Below, one piece after another: positions 20,850 to 28,729 of a stretch of DNA of 41,619 nucleotides. How positions within the stretch are numbered: the stretch's first letter is position 1; every line of letters begins with the position of its first letter. Position numbers and translations under genes: made by a program. The DNA is from a virus. The notes under the pieces were generated by a model. The model did no database searches, was not told where the DNA came from, and worked only from the letters and a program-made list of their open reading frames with translations. The stretch is taken from positions 1 through 41,619 of the IMG/VR virus record IMGVR_UViG_3300030419_004698. One strand, given 5' to 3'.

Positions 20850-21658
20850 TACTTGGTTGACCTATATAAGTATTCATTTCTTACCAGTGTATTAATACCA
20901 ATATGTTTCATAACGTGTTCATATTCCTTACCGAATACTTCCACGCAACTATCTAAAAATTCATAGAGGTGGCTAATGTTAGGCATCTGCCCATCTTCAT
21001 CAATAACCCTCTGGCATTCAGCAATATATTTATTAATGACATTTTGGGCTGTATGGATGTGTATCCCATACTGCTCTAGGTACTCTGCATTACCTTGAGA
21101 AATTGAACCTTGATGAAGGGTATCCCTGTGAGCCTGTCGGAATGCCTGTCGTATGTGATGGCGTATCTCGTCCATCTCCGCATCCCTTTCATCCCATTCT
21201 TCTGGAATATTGTTGTTCCTTCTTATCTCCTCATATGCTTCTTGAAATACAGCAATCTCTTTAAAGGCACCTTCTATGTAAATTAATGACTGTTGTTTTC
21301 CCAGTTCTGCTTCGGCAATCTTGATGTTAGATAACTCGTCACCCTTTTCCTTCCATTGTTTTATTCGTAATTCTGTTTTTAAATTCTTAAAATATTGAGC
21401 TTCTATTGCGTTTCTTTTCTTTTGTATCTGAGTAAGACACTGCCTTAATCTCCTGTAAGGAGAATCAGTCAGCATAGTTAAAGTCATTAATTGATTTGTT
21501 GTCTGGGTTTGAGAGCGTCCAAGAGTTTTGTTTGCCCTGTCCATCTCAACCATTCTTTCGCTTATCTTGGCGAGTTTATCAGGAGTCATAGTTGGCAAAT
21601 TGTTTGCAAACTGCTCGTTAATTGTTGATAGTTCTGTATTGGTCTTTGATAATTCCAT
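20849..21658 (-). CDS. Conserved marine-phage helical protein (269 aa)
   Basis: I choose ATG 21658 (MELSKTNTELSTINEQFANN) with AGGAAAGACT as SD; an upstream GTG at 21679 overlaps the preceding gene. Almost entirely helical: MTPDKLAKISERMVEMDRANKT, SPYRRLRQCLTQIQKKRNAI, EMDEIRHHIRQAFRQAHRD, EYLEQYGIHIHTAQ. I recall near-identical patterns in genes near fibre clusters of marine T4-like phages; no function is known to me. Could be a fibre-assembly chaperone or virion component. Confidence 0.7.
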   Translation of the reverse strand: MELSKTNTELSTINEQFANNLPTMTPDKLAKISERMVEMDRANKTLGRSQTQTTNQLMTLTMLTDSPYRRLRQCLTQIQKKRNAIEAQYFKNLKTELRIKQWKEKGDELSNIKIAEAELGKQQSLIYIEGAFKEIAVFQEAYEEIRRNNNIPEEWDERDAEMDEIRHHIRQAFRQAHRDTLHQGSISQGNAEYLEQYGIHIHTAQNVINKYIAECQRVIDEDGQMPNISHLYEFLDSCVEVFGKEYEHVMKHIGINTLVRNEYLYRSTK

Positions 21659-21666
21659 AGTCTTTC

Positions 21667-22743
21667 CTATGCTGCCCACCCGGCAGCATCTCTTTTGTGG
21701 TGAGGTAAATCATTCATTGTGGAAGCGTTACCTGTTGATGCAATTGTTATGTACTCACACTCTCCTGAATTTGTATCATCAGATCCACCAGAGTTTCCAC
21801 CTCCAAATCTCTGTCCTCTAATATTGTCCGATGAAGTAGCTGCTGGATATCTTCGTTGAACATTTTGGTCACCAAAATCTGAAGAATTCGCTGTAGAAGT
21901 TGGATTTACGTAGTCTATTTCTGAGGCTGCTGTACTACCAGATGTTCCTTCCATTCCATAGCCACCCCACCTGAGAATAACTCTTGACTCAGTAGAAGGA
22001 CAACTTGAACTACCATAATTACTTTTATCTGTTAAGTCACCGAAATCAGACGCATCACCAGGACTAGACATATCTATATAACCAATATCATTTCTGTAAT
22101 AAGCACCACCAGCATATATAAACCCGGCAGCATGGATTCCCCTGCTTAATGTAGAGGTGCCAGAAGGACCATTACCGGTAACGGTTGCATCTCCTACATC
22201 TGATGCGTTACCAGTAGAGGCAATCGTTATACGGTCAAGATGGTCTACGTTTGAACCTTTATAACCCATAGCCGATATTGCTATAGTTCCATTGCTAATC
22301 CCTGCACAGTTTTTAGAATACGAACCTGTTAAATCACCAAAGGATGAACTACCACCACTGTAGGAAGCAGGGGTAAAATAATCTATATCTATAAAATTTG
22401 ACCAACCACCTACGTTAGTCTCGCCACCACCTAAAACTATACGATTACCGTTGCTTACATTGGAACCACCTACGAAATGTGCTTCTCTAGCTGTCCCTAA
22501 ATCACCTGCATCACTGGCAGTTCCCGTAGACGTTGTAGATAAAGTGAATACTTCCTCACTAGAAGTATCAACATTACCAGAAGTTCCAAATCCACCAATT
22601 AGAAAACTTGTTAATCCCTGATATGCTTTTAGGGATGCTGGTATTTCTACCCCCATTATCTTTTCGATGTCACCTTTGTCTATGCCCATAATCTTTTCTA
22701 TATCATCGGCACTGACACCCATAACTTTTTCTGCTTCAGCCAT
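21667..22743 (-). CDS. Kelch/beta-propeller fibre-like protein (358 aa)
   Basis: ATG 22743 in a TAATG overlap. N-terminus has three short repeats around EKVMGV/EKIMGI/EKIMGV (residues 4-33). The rest contains about six blades of the pattern xIxxASTGNASDFGDLT...SNGxRxxxGGG (e.g. ITIASTGNASDVGDATV, YIDMSSPGDASDFGDLT, YITIASTGNASTMNDL). Such propellers are typical of marine phage tail fibres and probably form the receptor-contacting head. Confidence 0.75.
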   Translation of the reverse strand: MAEAEKVMGVSADDIEKIMGIDKGDIEKIMGVEIPASLKAYQGLTSFLIGGFGTSGNVDTSSEEVFTLSTTSTGTASDAGDLGTAREAHFVGGSNVSNGNRIVLGGGETNVGGWSNFIDIDYFTPASYSGGSSSFGDLTGSYSKNCAGISNGTIAISAMGYKGSNVDHLDRITIASTGNASDVGDATVTGNGPSGTSTLSRGIHAAGFIYAGGAYYRNDIGYIDMSSPGDASDFGDLTDKSNYGSSSCPSTESRVILRWGGYGMEGTSGSTAASEIDYVNPTSTANSSDFGDQNVQRRYPAATSSDNIRGQRFGGGNSGGSDDTNSGECEYITIASTGNASTMNDLPHHKRDAAGWAA

Positions 22744-24629
22744 TATGCAATCTCCACAATAGCTAGGTCTGGCATTACCAACAAAACATCATCGGTTACA
22801 GCTACCCCTACCCTTTGTACATAGTCTCCATCATCTGACGGAGCAGTTTTAGTAAGTGCGCCAGCCGATTCACCTAGATAAACTGGGTCACCAGCATCAA
22901 ATGCTTCAGCATCCATTCTCCAAATACCATGTGTTAATACATAACAATCATCACCATCACTACCAGCAGCATTTGTGGCTATTCCGATGCAGGGTTCTGT
23001 TATACTTCCTGCTGCTGCATTTGCTTGAGCAGCTTTTCCACTACTATTTATACAAACAGCATCTCCAGCAGCAATACTGCCAGCACTATCAATACCTATA
23101 ACTATTCCATAACCTGAAGTGTTACTGCCAGGTTCGGCAGTAGCCATAGTTGAACCACCCAACTTTATCCATTTACCATCAGTCGTTGAGATATCTTGAG
23201 CAAACGTAACTCCACCACCATCAGCTACGGTCATAGCATCATCGCCATCGGTATAGCTAACCTTGGTTGTCATGACTTCACCAGGAACAACAATTCCCGC
23301 AGCAGCATCCTTGATCGTTAGGCCAGTAGCATCACCGTTATCTGTGAAGATGAGGTCTTTAGCGTTGGTAACCAATTTAATCGTCACATCGCCTGAGTTA
23401 CCCTCAGTAATCCTGAGAACTTCTGTGTTTGCATCTTGGAAAATAAAGATGCCCGTGTGTGCGTCGAGTGTGATGTTTCCACCGGAGTCAACCTCAAATG
23501 GATTTGCAGCTACAGTAAGACCTGTAGTGCCATCGTGTGTGAGGGTGACATCATCATCTGCACCCATTTTGATTACAGCACTATCTGTGTTTAATAGAAC
23601 ATCATTTCCAAATGTTGCATTTAAATCATCTTCAATGGTTAAAGCTGTTGCAAGACTGTTCAAACCACTTCCCGAAACATCAGCATTTGCAGTCTGGAAT
23701 ATAATACTTCCACCAGCCCCAGAACCTTTACCCTGTCCACCCTGAAAGGTTAATGCTCCACCTGCAATATTGTTTGTAGTACCAGCAGTAGTTGAACCAG
23801 CAGATATAGTTAGATTTCTACCCGCAGCATCGTGTGCTGTTGCCGTCACAGAAGCTGTTGCGTTCTGTCCGTTTCCGTAAACTATATCGCCACCCGATAC
23901 CGTAAGGTCAGTTGATACAGTAACTGCACCCGTTACAGCTAAAGTAGAACCATCAAACGTAAGGTTGGCTTCCCCTGCTAACGCATTAGCCCCAGTGACA
24001 GTAGCTACTGTGTTGTCTGTACTTCCTGTTAATGCTGCTCCACCTATATCCGAAAGCACCTCGGAAGTTGATCTGCTTTCTAATCCATTAGCTGTAAACC
24101 TAGCGTATTCATCGTCAGCTACTGATGCTGAATCAATCTTTACAGCGTTAGTGTTTGAAATACCAAAAGTTAAAGATGCCTGACCTCCTATATCTGAAAG
24201 TACCTCTGACGCACTTCTTCCTTCTACGACTGTACCGTCAATTCTAAGAAAATCGTCGTCCGCTACCCCTGATGTAAATTGTGCGACATCGTGTTGGCTA
24301 ATCCCCTTGGCTATCTGCAACTTGTTGCTAGATATTTCTAGTCCGGGGTTTGTGCCTAAATCGACTGTCATTACAGCATCTGTAGCAGTAAGTCCATCTC
24401 CAGCAAACAATGTCGCAAGAGCGTCAGTTGTCGTTAACTGTTCGTTGGCCTCGTCTGAGTCCAGCGTAGCAAACCAGTCCCCACTGGTAGGAACTACAGC
24501 ACTAAGTTCAGATAAATCAAGCGTTAAAGTAACGCCTGAACTATCTCCACCACCTGACAGGCCAACGCCCGCAGTGACTCCGGTTATGTCACCACCCTTA
24601 GAACTTCCGGGTAGAAATACGCCCGCCAT
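22743..24629 (-). CDS. Tail fibre / structural protein with repeats (628 aa)
   Basis: ATG 24629 after AGGAATGAACTAAG. Low-complexity Gly/Ala/Thr/Asp-rich beta protein. Two similar units end ASEVLSDIGGQ and TSEVLSDIGGA (about residues 138-200), a pattern found in trimeric fibre shafts. The C-terminal 130 residues (GIVIGIDSAGSIAAGDAVCI, CYVLTHGIWRM, PVYLGESAGALT) resemble a DUF2190-like capsid-decoration or fibre-tip domain. No peptidase or chaperone domain seen at the end. Confidence 0.7.
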   Translation of the reverse strand: MAGVFLPGSSKGGDITGVTAGVGLSGGGDSSGVTLTLDLSELSAVVPTSGDWFATLDSDEANEQLTTTDALATLFAGDGLTATDAVMTVDLGTNPGLEISSNKLQIAKGISQHDVAQFTSGVADDDFLRIDGTVVEGRSASEVLSDIGGQASLTFGISNTNAVKIDSASVADDEYARFTANGLESRSTSEVLSDIGGAALTGSTDNTVATVTGANALAGEANLTFDGSTLAVTGAVTVSTDLTVSGGDIVYGNGQNATASVTATAHDAAGRNLTISAGSTTAGTTNNIAGGALTFQGGQGKGSGAGGSIIFQTANADVSGSGLNSLATALTIEDDLNATFGNDVLLNTDSAVIKMGADDDVTLTHDGTTGLTVAANPFEVDSGGNITLDAHTGIFIFQDANTEVLRITEGNSGDVTIKLVTNAKDLIFTDNGDATGLTIKDAAAGIVVPGEVMTTKVSYTDGDDAMTVADGGGVTFAQDISTTDGKWIKLGGSTMATAEPGSNTSGYGIVIGIDSAGSIAAGDAVCINSSGKAAQANAAAGSITEPCIGIATNAAGSDGDDCYVLTHGIWRMDAEAFDAGDPVYLGESAGALTKTAPSDDGDYVQRVGVAVTDDVLLVMPDLAIVEIA

Positions 24630-24630
24630 C

Positions 24631-24939
24631 TTAGTTCATTCCTGGAACTTTGTTGTAGAACTGGAAGTCGATGGTCGCAGCGTTTGATGCGTTCTCCCTT
24701 ATGACCTGAAAGCCCGTAACTTCATCTCTCGATCTGAGTGTGATGATATCGCCTGCTGCCCACTGGGTTCCCTTGCTGGTCGTCGGGGCAGTTCCATCTC
24801 GCGTTTCTACAACGCTGTTTGTTCTAACGTAGCCTTCTGCGTAGTTTGCCGTCGAAGGTACTGTCAATGATGTTGCAGAGTCCGTTACCGCATGGGTAAC
24901 AAGTGCATTTTGTATTGGAGAAAAGTTATTTCTTGGCAT
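24631..24939 (-). CDS. Small structural protein (102 aa)
   Basis: Start ATG 24939 with GGGAGAAACAATA; the longer frame (24996) lies in the neighbour gene. MPRNNFSPIQNALVTHAVTD followed by beta-rich repeats (SLTVPSTANYAEGYVRTNSV, IITLRSRDEVTGFQVI). Similar small beta proteins accompany fibre genes in marine phages. Role uncertain. Confidence 0.55.
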   Translation of the reverse strand: MPRNNFSPIQNALVTHAVTDSATSLTVPSTANYAEGYVRTNSVVETRDGTAPTTSKGTQWAAGDIITLRSRDEVTGFQVIRENASNAATIDFQFYNKVPGMN

Positions 24940-25492
24940 TATTGTTTCTCCCGTTATTGATATTCGCATTACTTTCAGCAAGAAGCCTGATAGCATCAGC
25001 TAACTGGTTCTCGCGCTCTAGTTCTTTCACTCTTTCTTCTTCTTTCCTCTCACCGTCTATCGTGGCCCATTCCCTGCGATGTCTTTTTTCCATGTGGATT
25101 CTTAGATCATGGAGTGCGTGTATGGTTGCTTTTCTGCACACAGGAAGTCCCATCTGATCGTAAAGTTTTCTGTTAGGGTCATCCTTGTGAAGAAGGCATT
25201 TAATTTTGCCCCTCACTGGTTCAATTCCCTCGGGTTTTCTTGTGCTGAAAGCAAAAGTTCCGTCTTCAAATTTTTTCTGGAGCTGTTGTTCAAGCATATT
25301 TCTGTTGACAGTGCTTCTATCACCGGTCCGCACGTTATAAACATAGACCCAGCCAGCACTGCTTAATTCACTTGTTGTCATGGTCATACCATTGGTATTA
25401 CCAACAATAGATCCAGGTTTTATGTTTCCTGGTTCTTCGGCTGCTTCTGCGTCTCTTAACATCTCTTGTACGGATTCCTTGTTCTCTGCCAT
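24926..25492 (-). CDS. C2H2-finger-like hypothetical protein (188 aa)
   Basis: ATG 25492, overlapping the next gene's first codon region by one base. Residues about 98-136 contain CLLHKDDPN...LPVCRKATIHALHDLRIHMEKRH, with two Cys followed by several His as in a zinc finger. The N-terminus is acidic; the C-terminus is a Glu/Arg-rich helix ending NNGRNNNAKK. Position among structural genes suggests a virion-associated or assembly protein. Confidence 0.6.
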   Translation of the reverse strand: MAENKESVQEMLRDAEAAEEPGNIKPGSIVGNTNGMTMTTSELSSAGWVYVYNVRTGDRSTVNRNMLEQQLQKKFEDGTFAFSTRKPEGIEPVRGKIKCLLHKDDPNRKLYDQMGLPVCRKATIHALHDLRIHMEKRHRREWATIDGERKEEERVKELERENQLADAIRLLAESNANINNGRNNNAKK

Positions 25493-25911
25493 CAGGTTCG
25501 CTCCTTCTTATAGTTGGGGCCAAATATGCTCTGACCCTTCATCCACTTGTTTTTTTCTTCGACGTTATCCCAGAAGATTTTTTTCCAGTCTTTTGGCTTA
25601 ACCTCGGTTTTAGGGGGCGGTTTAAGGTTCATGTCCTGTGCCATTCGTATAGCCTCATCGACGGTATAGAGAGCTTCACCACCACCTTTGCCATCGGGAA
25701 CTCCGCATATGAGCTGGAACTCCTCGCCAAACAGACGGGCATCGCCGATATCTCTTTCAAGTTTTACTCTCCGGTCATTTCTTATGACCGTGATCGTCTG
25801 GTACCTTCTGACGCTCTTAGAATCAGGAGCCGGTCGGTTAATCTCTGAGACATACCAACACGGCTCATGACCCCATATATCTGTTGTGGCCAGTTCAACA
25901 AGTGCAGCCAT
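25492..25911 (-). CDS. Hypothetical structural-region protein (139 aa)
   Basis: ATG 25911. MAALVELATTDIWGHEPCWY, then basic and mixed alpha/beta segments; the C-terminal third is Lys/Pro/Trp-rich (KPPPKTEVKPKDWKKIFWDN). No recognised domain. One-base overlap with the next gene implies coupled translation. Confidence 0.55.
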   Translation of the reverse strand: MAALVELATTDIWGHEPCWYVSEINRPAPDSKSVRRYQTITVIRNDRRVKLERDIGDARLFGEEFQLICGVPDGKGGGEALYTVDEAIRMAQDMNLKPPPKTEVKPKDWKKIFWDNVEEKNKWMKGQSIFGPNYKKERT

Positions 25912-25919
25912 CTAAAGTC

Positions 25920-26675
25920 CTATGCAGTCCAGTCTCGGAAACCTCTGGCGTAAACGTAGTCAACTTCAAATTCTTTCGCTGCCGCCTCTCTGTTTTCAAT
26001 CATAAGTACAGCAAAGAATAAGTCTGAAGCAGTAATTGCTCCAGTAATAGACTCAACCTGTGTCAACTCTGTGTCAGCAGCCAGTGAATAATCGATTCGT
26101 CCGCTTGGGCTGATTTCGACTCTGGCTACGACAAATTTGTCGGCAGTAATTGTTTGACCGGATGCGGTTGTTGTGGTCGCCGTTATAGCTGTGCCATTTT
26201 TGTTTGTGCCTGTAACAGCACCTCCGTCACCTGACGCAGCTCTAAAGAAGTCTGTAGTCCCGTCCAAGTCATACTGTAATCCTGCAACTCCGCCTGATCC
26301 ATTAATACTCATGGTTGCTGTTGCGTACTCAGCAGGCATAACGGGAGTACCGCTTGCCATTGTTTCAGAAAAGCCCGCAAAAAGAGCTACATTTAAATCG
26401 TCAGCTACTTTAAACCTTGCTTCCATAGCACAACCACCATTGGATGGTTTAAACGGCCCTGCTACCAGAGCAGCATTGTCATTGTCGCCGGTGTCGGTAA
26501 GAAGCTGGATTATTCCACCTTCCTCATCGGTAACATCCTGAATGGTCCCTTCATTGACAGAGTAAAGACCCCATCCCCCGCCGAGTTCGACGGTTGAAGC
26601 AGCCCAGGTTACGTCTTCGTAAATTCCTGTAAAGTCGTTAAAGGCTCTAATTTCTCCAAAATTTCCTCGTGGCAT
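25920..26675 (-). CDS. Beta-sandwich structural protein, capsid decoration/fibre candidate (251 aa)
   Basis: ATG 26675 with a consensus SD (AGGAGGATAAA). Beta-rich, ConA/lectin-like pattern: CAMEARFKVADDLNVALFAGF, ATATMSINGSGGVAGLQYDL, FVVARVEISPSGRIDYSLAAD, LFFAVLMIENREA. Directly downstream of the capsid gene, a usual place for a head-decoration protein. The strong SD suggests many copies. Confidence 0.6.
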   Translation of the reverse strand: MPRGNFGEIRAFNDFTGIYEDVTWAASTVELGGGWGLYSVNEGTIQDVTDEEGGIIQLLTDTGDNDNAALVAGPFKPSNGGCAMEARFKVADDLNVALFAGFSETMASGTPVMPAEYATATMSINGSGGVAGLQYDLDGTTDFFRAASGDGGAVTGTNKNGTAITATTTTASGQTITADKFVVARVEISPSGRIDYSLAADTELTQVESITGAITASDLFFAVLMIENREAAAKEFEVDYVYARGFRDWTA

Positions 26676-26719
26676 TTTATCCTCCTCAAATAAAAAGATT
26701 AATTGCCATATTTATTAAT

Positions 26720-27619
26720 TTAGCTAGTTGGTGCAGTAGCGTCTGCTATTACTTCATAAAGCCAGTTGCCACTGCTGCGTTCAGCATATGCATACTCATC
26801 ATAGTGATACAGTGCTGTGGCTCCGCCGCCTAATTCAGGCATTCTCTTGGTCTCTACATATGGAGAGCGGCCCTCGACTAATACCAGAGCCATCTGTGAG
26901 AAAACCCCGCCTTTAGCGTCGTCTAAGCTATCAATAGTCAGGTTGCCATCCTCATACAAACGGGCGCCAGCAATGGTTCCCCTGTACCGATTCTGGTAGG
27001 CATCTACCGCTACACCTGAAGTTAGCAATGCGCCTTCTCCGGTAGTTATTCCAATACCGGCATTAATCAGTTCATCATCGATGTCCTTTAAGCAAAAGCC
27101 GTGGTGGACAGCGTTGATTGGAGCATTGGCAGGAGCTGGCTCAGTTGTGTTTGAGGTAATCCTGTATGCTGCCGCTGCAATTTCACCTGAGTCCAGAGCG
27201 TTACCAGCCGCTCCTAATTGCTCTGTTGCGCCGTCAATAGCGGTCAGTCCGTCCTCATCTTTCTTTCTTTCAATAGCGTTCTGTGCAAGTGACCCTGTCT
27301 GGGCATATGCGTTTGCGCTGATTCTCAGGGCAACCCTGTCGGTGATGACGGTGTGAACTCCGATAACCGTAGGGGTCACCGAAAACAGCGTGTCTTCCAT
27401 CTGCTGAGGGTTGTCTAATTCTGTACTTTCGGTAACGGCCTGAGCTGCAAGTTTCGACATTGAAACTTCATTCCAAGTCGTCCCAGTATTTTCGTCGAGC
27501 CTTTGCCTATCGACGAGGTTAGGCATAACACCAGCGAACTCTCTCACAATTCTTGCCGAGGCAATCATCGTGGGAATAGAGTCGGCTAGTGAATCAGTTA
27601 CTGTATTTCCTGCTGCCAT
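26720..27619 (-). CDS. Major capsid protein, HK97-fold type (299 aa)
   Basis: ATG 27619 with GGGAGATTAAGAA. The order scaffold then capsid, the length (about 300 residues) and segments such as IVREFAGVMPNLVDRQRLDE, TVIGVHTVITDRVALRIS, GLTAIDGATEQLGAAGNALD and YAERSSGNWLYEVIADAT fit an HK97-fold major capsid protein of the type found in many podoviruses and marine phages. It would assemble the procapsid with the 279-aa scaffold and portal. Confidence 0.8.
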   Translation of the reverse strand: MAAGNTVTDSLADSIPTMIASARIVREFAGVMPNLVDRQRLDENTGTTWNEVSMSKLAAQAVTESTELDNPQQMEDTLFSVTPTVIGVHTVITDRVALRISANAYAQTGSLAQNAIERKKDEDGLTAIDGATEQLGAAGNALDSGEIAAAAYRITSNTTEPAPANAPINAVHHGFCLKDIDDELINAGIGITTGEGALLTSGVAVDAYQNRYRGTIAGARLYEDGNLTIDSLDDAKGGVFSQMALVLVEGRSPYVETKRMPELGGGATALYHYDEYAYAERSSGNWLYEVIADATAPTS

Positions 27620-27634
27620 TTCTTAATCTCCCAA

Positions 27635-28474
27635 TTAAAAGCGGATACCGAGTTTTGACATCTGCTCCGCTGCTTGTGCTATTTCATCTCTTGATACCGA
27701 CGCACCCGTATCGCCAAGGCGGGAAAGAAGAGAGTTGGAGTTCATCGCGGTGGGAATTCCCGGTCCCGAATCGAGATCGTTAATTCCGAGTTCCTCGTTT
27801 TGCTGCCTTCTCTGTTCTTCTGCTGCGCTCTGGGCGTTAGCAAGGTCTGACTCACGCTTGTCCCTTTCAAGTCGGCGTGCCGTCTTGAGGAAATCTGCGT
27901 AAGCGTCATATAACCCTGCGAGATCAGATGCCTGATAGGCCGGAGTCCATTTTTCCCTGAAGGAGCGGAGTTCTTCCGAGCGTTCAAGGTCTAGGTCCAG
28001 TTCGTCAGTAATCTCCTGTATCTCACGGATCATGTCGGATGAAGCGTTTGTAAAAGACCGATTGGTAGTGCGGCTTTGCGTCTCTGCCTGAACCTTCTCA
28101 AGCTCCTCTGCAAGTACCTGTTCGTCCTGAGTTGCCTGATGGCGGATCAGGGCGTTTGTGGTACCTGATAGAGCAGCAATCGAGTCGGCTATTTCATCGA
28201 GCGTTGACTTCTCCTCTACGGCTCGCCTGTAGCGTCCGTTAAGTGAATTAAAGTCGTTTCTCGATTTCTCAAGCTGCGCCTGCTGGTCTGCAAACTGCTT
28301 CTTCATTTCGGCTAAATCAGCCTGGAGTGTTTCTACTGTGGGAGGTTGACCAGGATTCTCGGCCGGTTGCGCTTGCGCGGGCGCGGCCTCTGTCTCTGGT
28401 GCAAGGCTGCCAGTTCCATTCACTCTTTCTTCTGGCGGGTTTTCAAAACCTGCCGTCTGGTTCTGTAATGTCAT
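27635..28474 (-). CDS. Scaffolding protein (279 aa)
   Basis: ATG 28474 with AAGGGGTAGTGC. Acidic and Gln/Glu/Ala-rich. A disordered Pro/Ala N-terminus (APETEAAPAQAQPAENPGQP) precedes a long coiled coil (TLQADLAEMKKQFADQQAQLEKS), further helices and a C-terminal segment ending LGIRF that could bind the capsid. Its composition and its place immediately before the capsid gene are diagnostic. Confidence 0.8.
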   Translation of the reverse strand: MTLQNQTAGFENPPEERVNGTGSLAPETEAAPAQAQPAENPGQPPTVETLQADLAEMKKQFADQQAQLEKSRNDFNSLNGRYRRAVEEKSTLDEIADSIAALSGTTNALIRHQATQDEQVLAEELEKVQAETQSRTTNRSFTNASSDMIREIQEITDELDLDLERSEELRSFREKWTPAYQASDLAGLYDAYADFLKTARRLERDKRESDLANAQSAAEEQRRQQNEELGINDLDSGPGIPTAMNSNSLLSRLGDTGASVSRDEIAQAAEQMSKLGIRF

Positions 28475-28487
28475 GCACTACCCCTTA

Positions 28488-28526
28488 AAATAAAAAAAGC
28501 CGCCGAGAGAATTAATCTCTGGCGAC
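28488..28526 (-). terminator. Rho-independent terminator upstream of the scaffold gene
   Basis: On the minus strand: CGCC-AGAGA, short loop TTAAT, TCTCT-C-GGCG (bases 28524-28501; one bulged C), then GCTTTTTTTATTTT. A strong stem plus a seven-T run. It lies inside the late region, after the zinc-ribbon gene and before the scaffold gene, so scaffold/capsid transcription must read through or start from a separate promoter. Confidence 0.75.
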
Positions 28527-28561
28527 TGAACCGCACTTACACTATATGTTTAAGTTAGCGT

Positions 28562-28729
28562 CTAGTTTAGATTTTTTAATCGTCCTTTGTCAAAGATAAG
28601 ATGAAGATCCGATTTACACTTGGAGCATCTAACCCACATTTCCCCGATAAGTTTCTGGGCAACTTTTCTTCCGCAGTGCGGACACCTTACTCCCTGAAAC
28701 CCATATTCCTTCTTTGCCGTGGTTGTCAT
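28562..28729 (-). CDS. Com-like zinc-ribbon protein (55 aa)
   Basis: ATG 28729 overlaps the stop of the 1648-aa gene (TAATG). RCPHCGRKVAQKLIGEMWVR then CSKCKSDLHL: two CxxC pairs spaced like the Mu Com translational regulator and other small phage zinc ribbons. By analogy it could bind mRNA, possibly the leader just downstream with the terminator hairpin; that is inference. Confidence 0.65.
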   Translation of the reverse strand: MTTTAKKEYGFQGVRCPHCGRKVAQKLIGEMWVRCSKCKSDLHLIFDKGRLKNLN

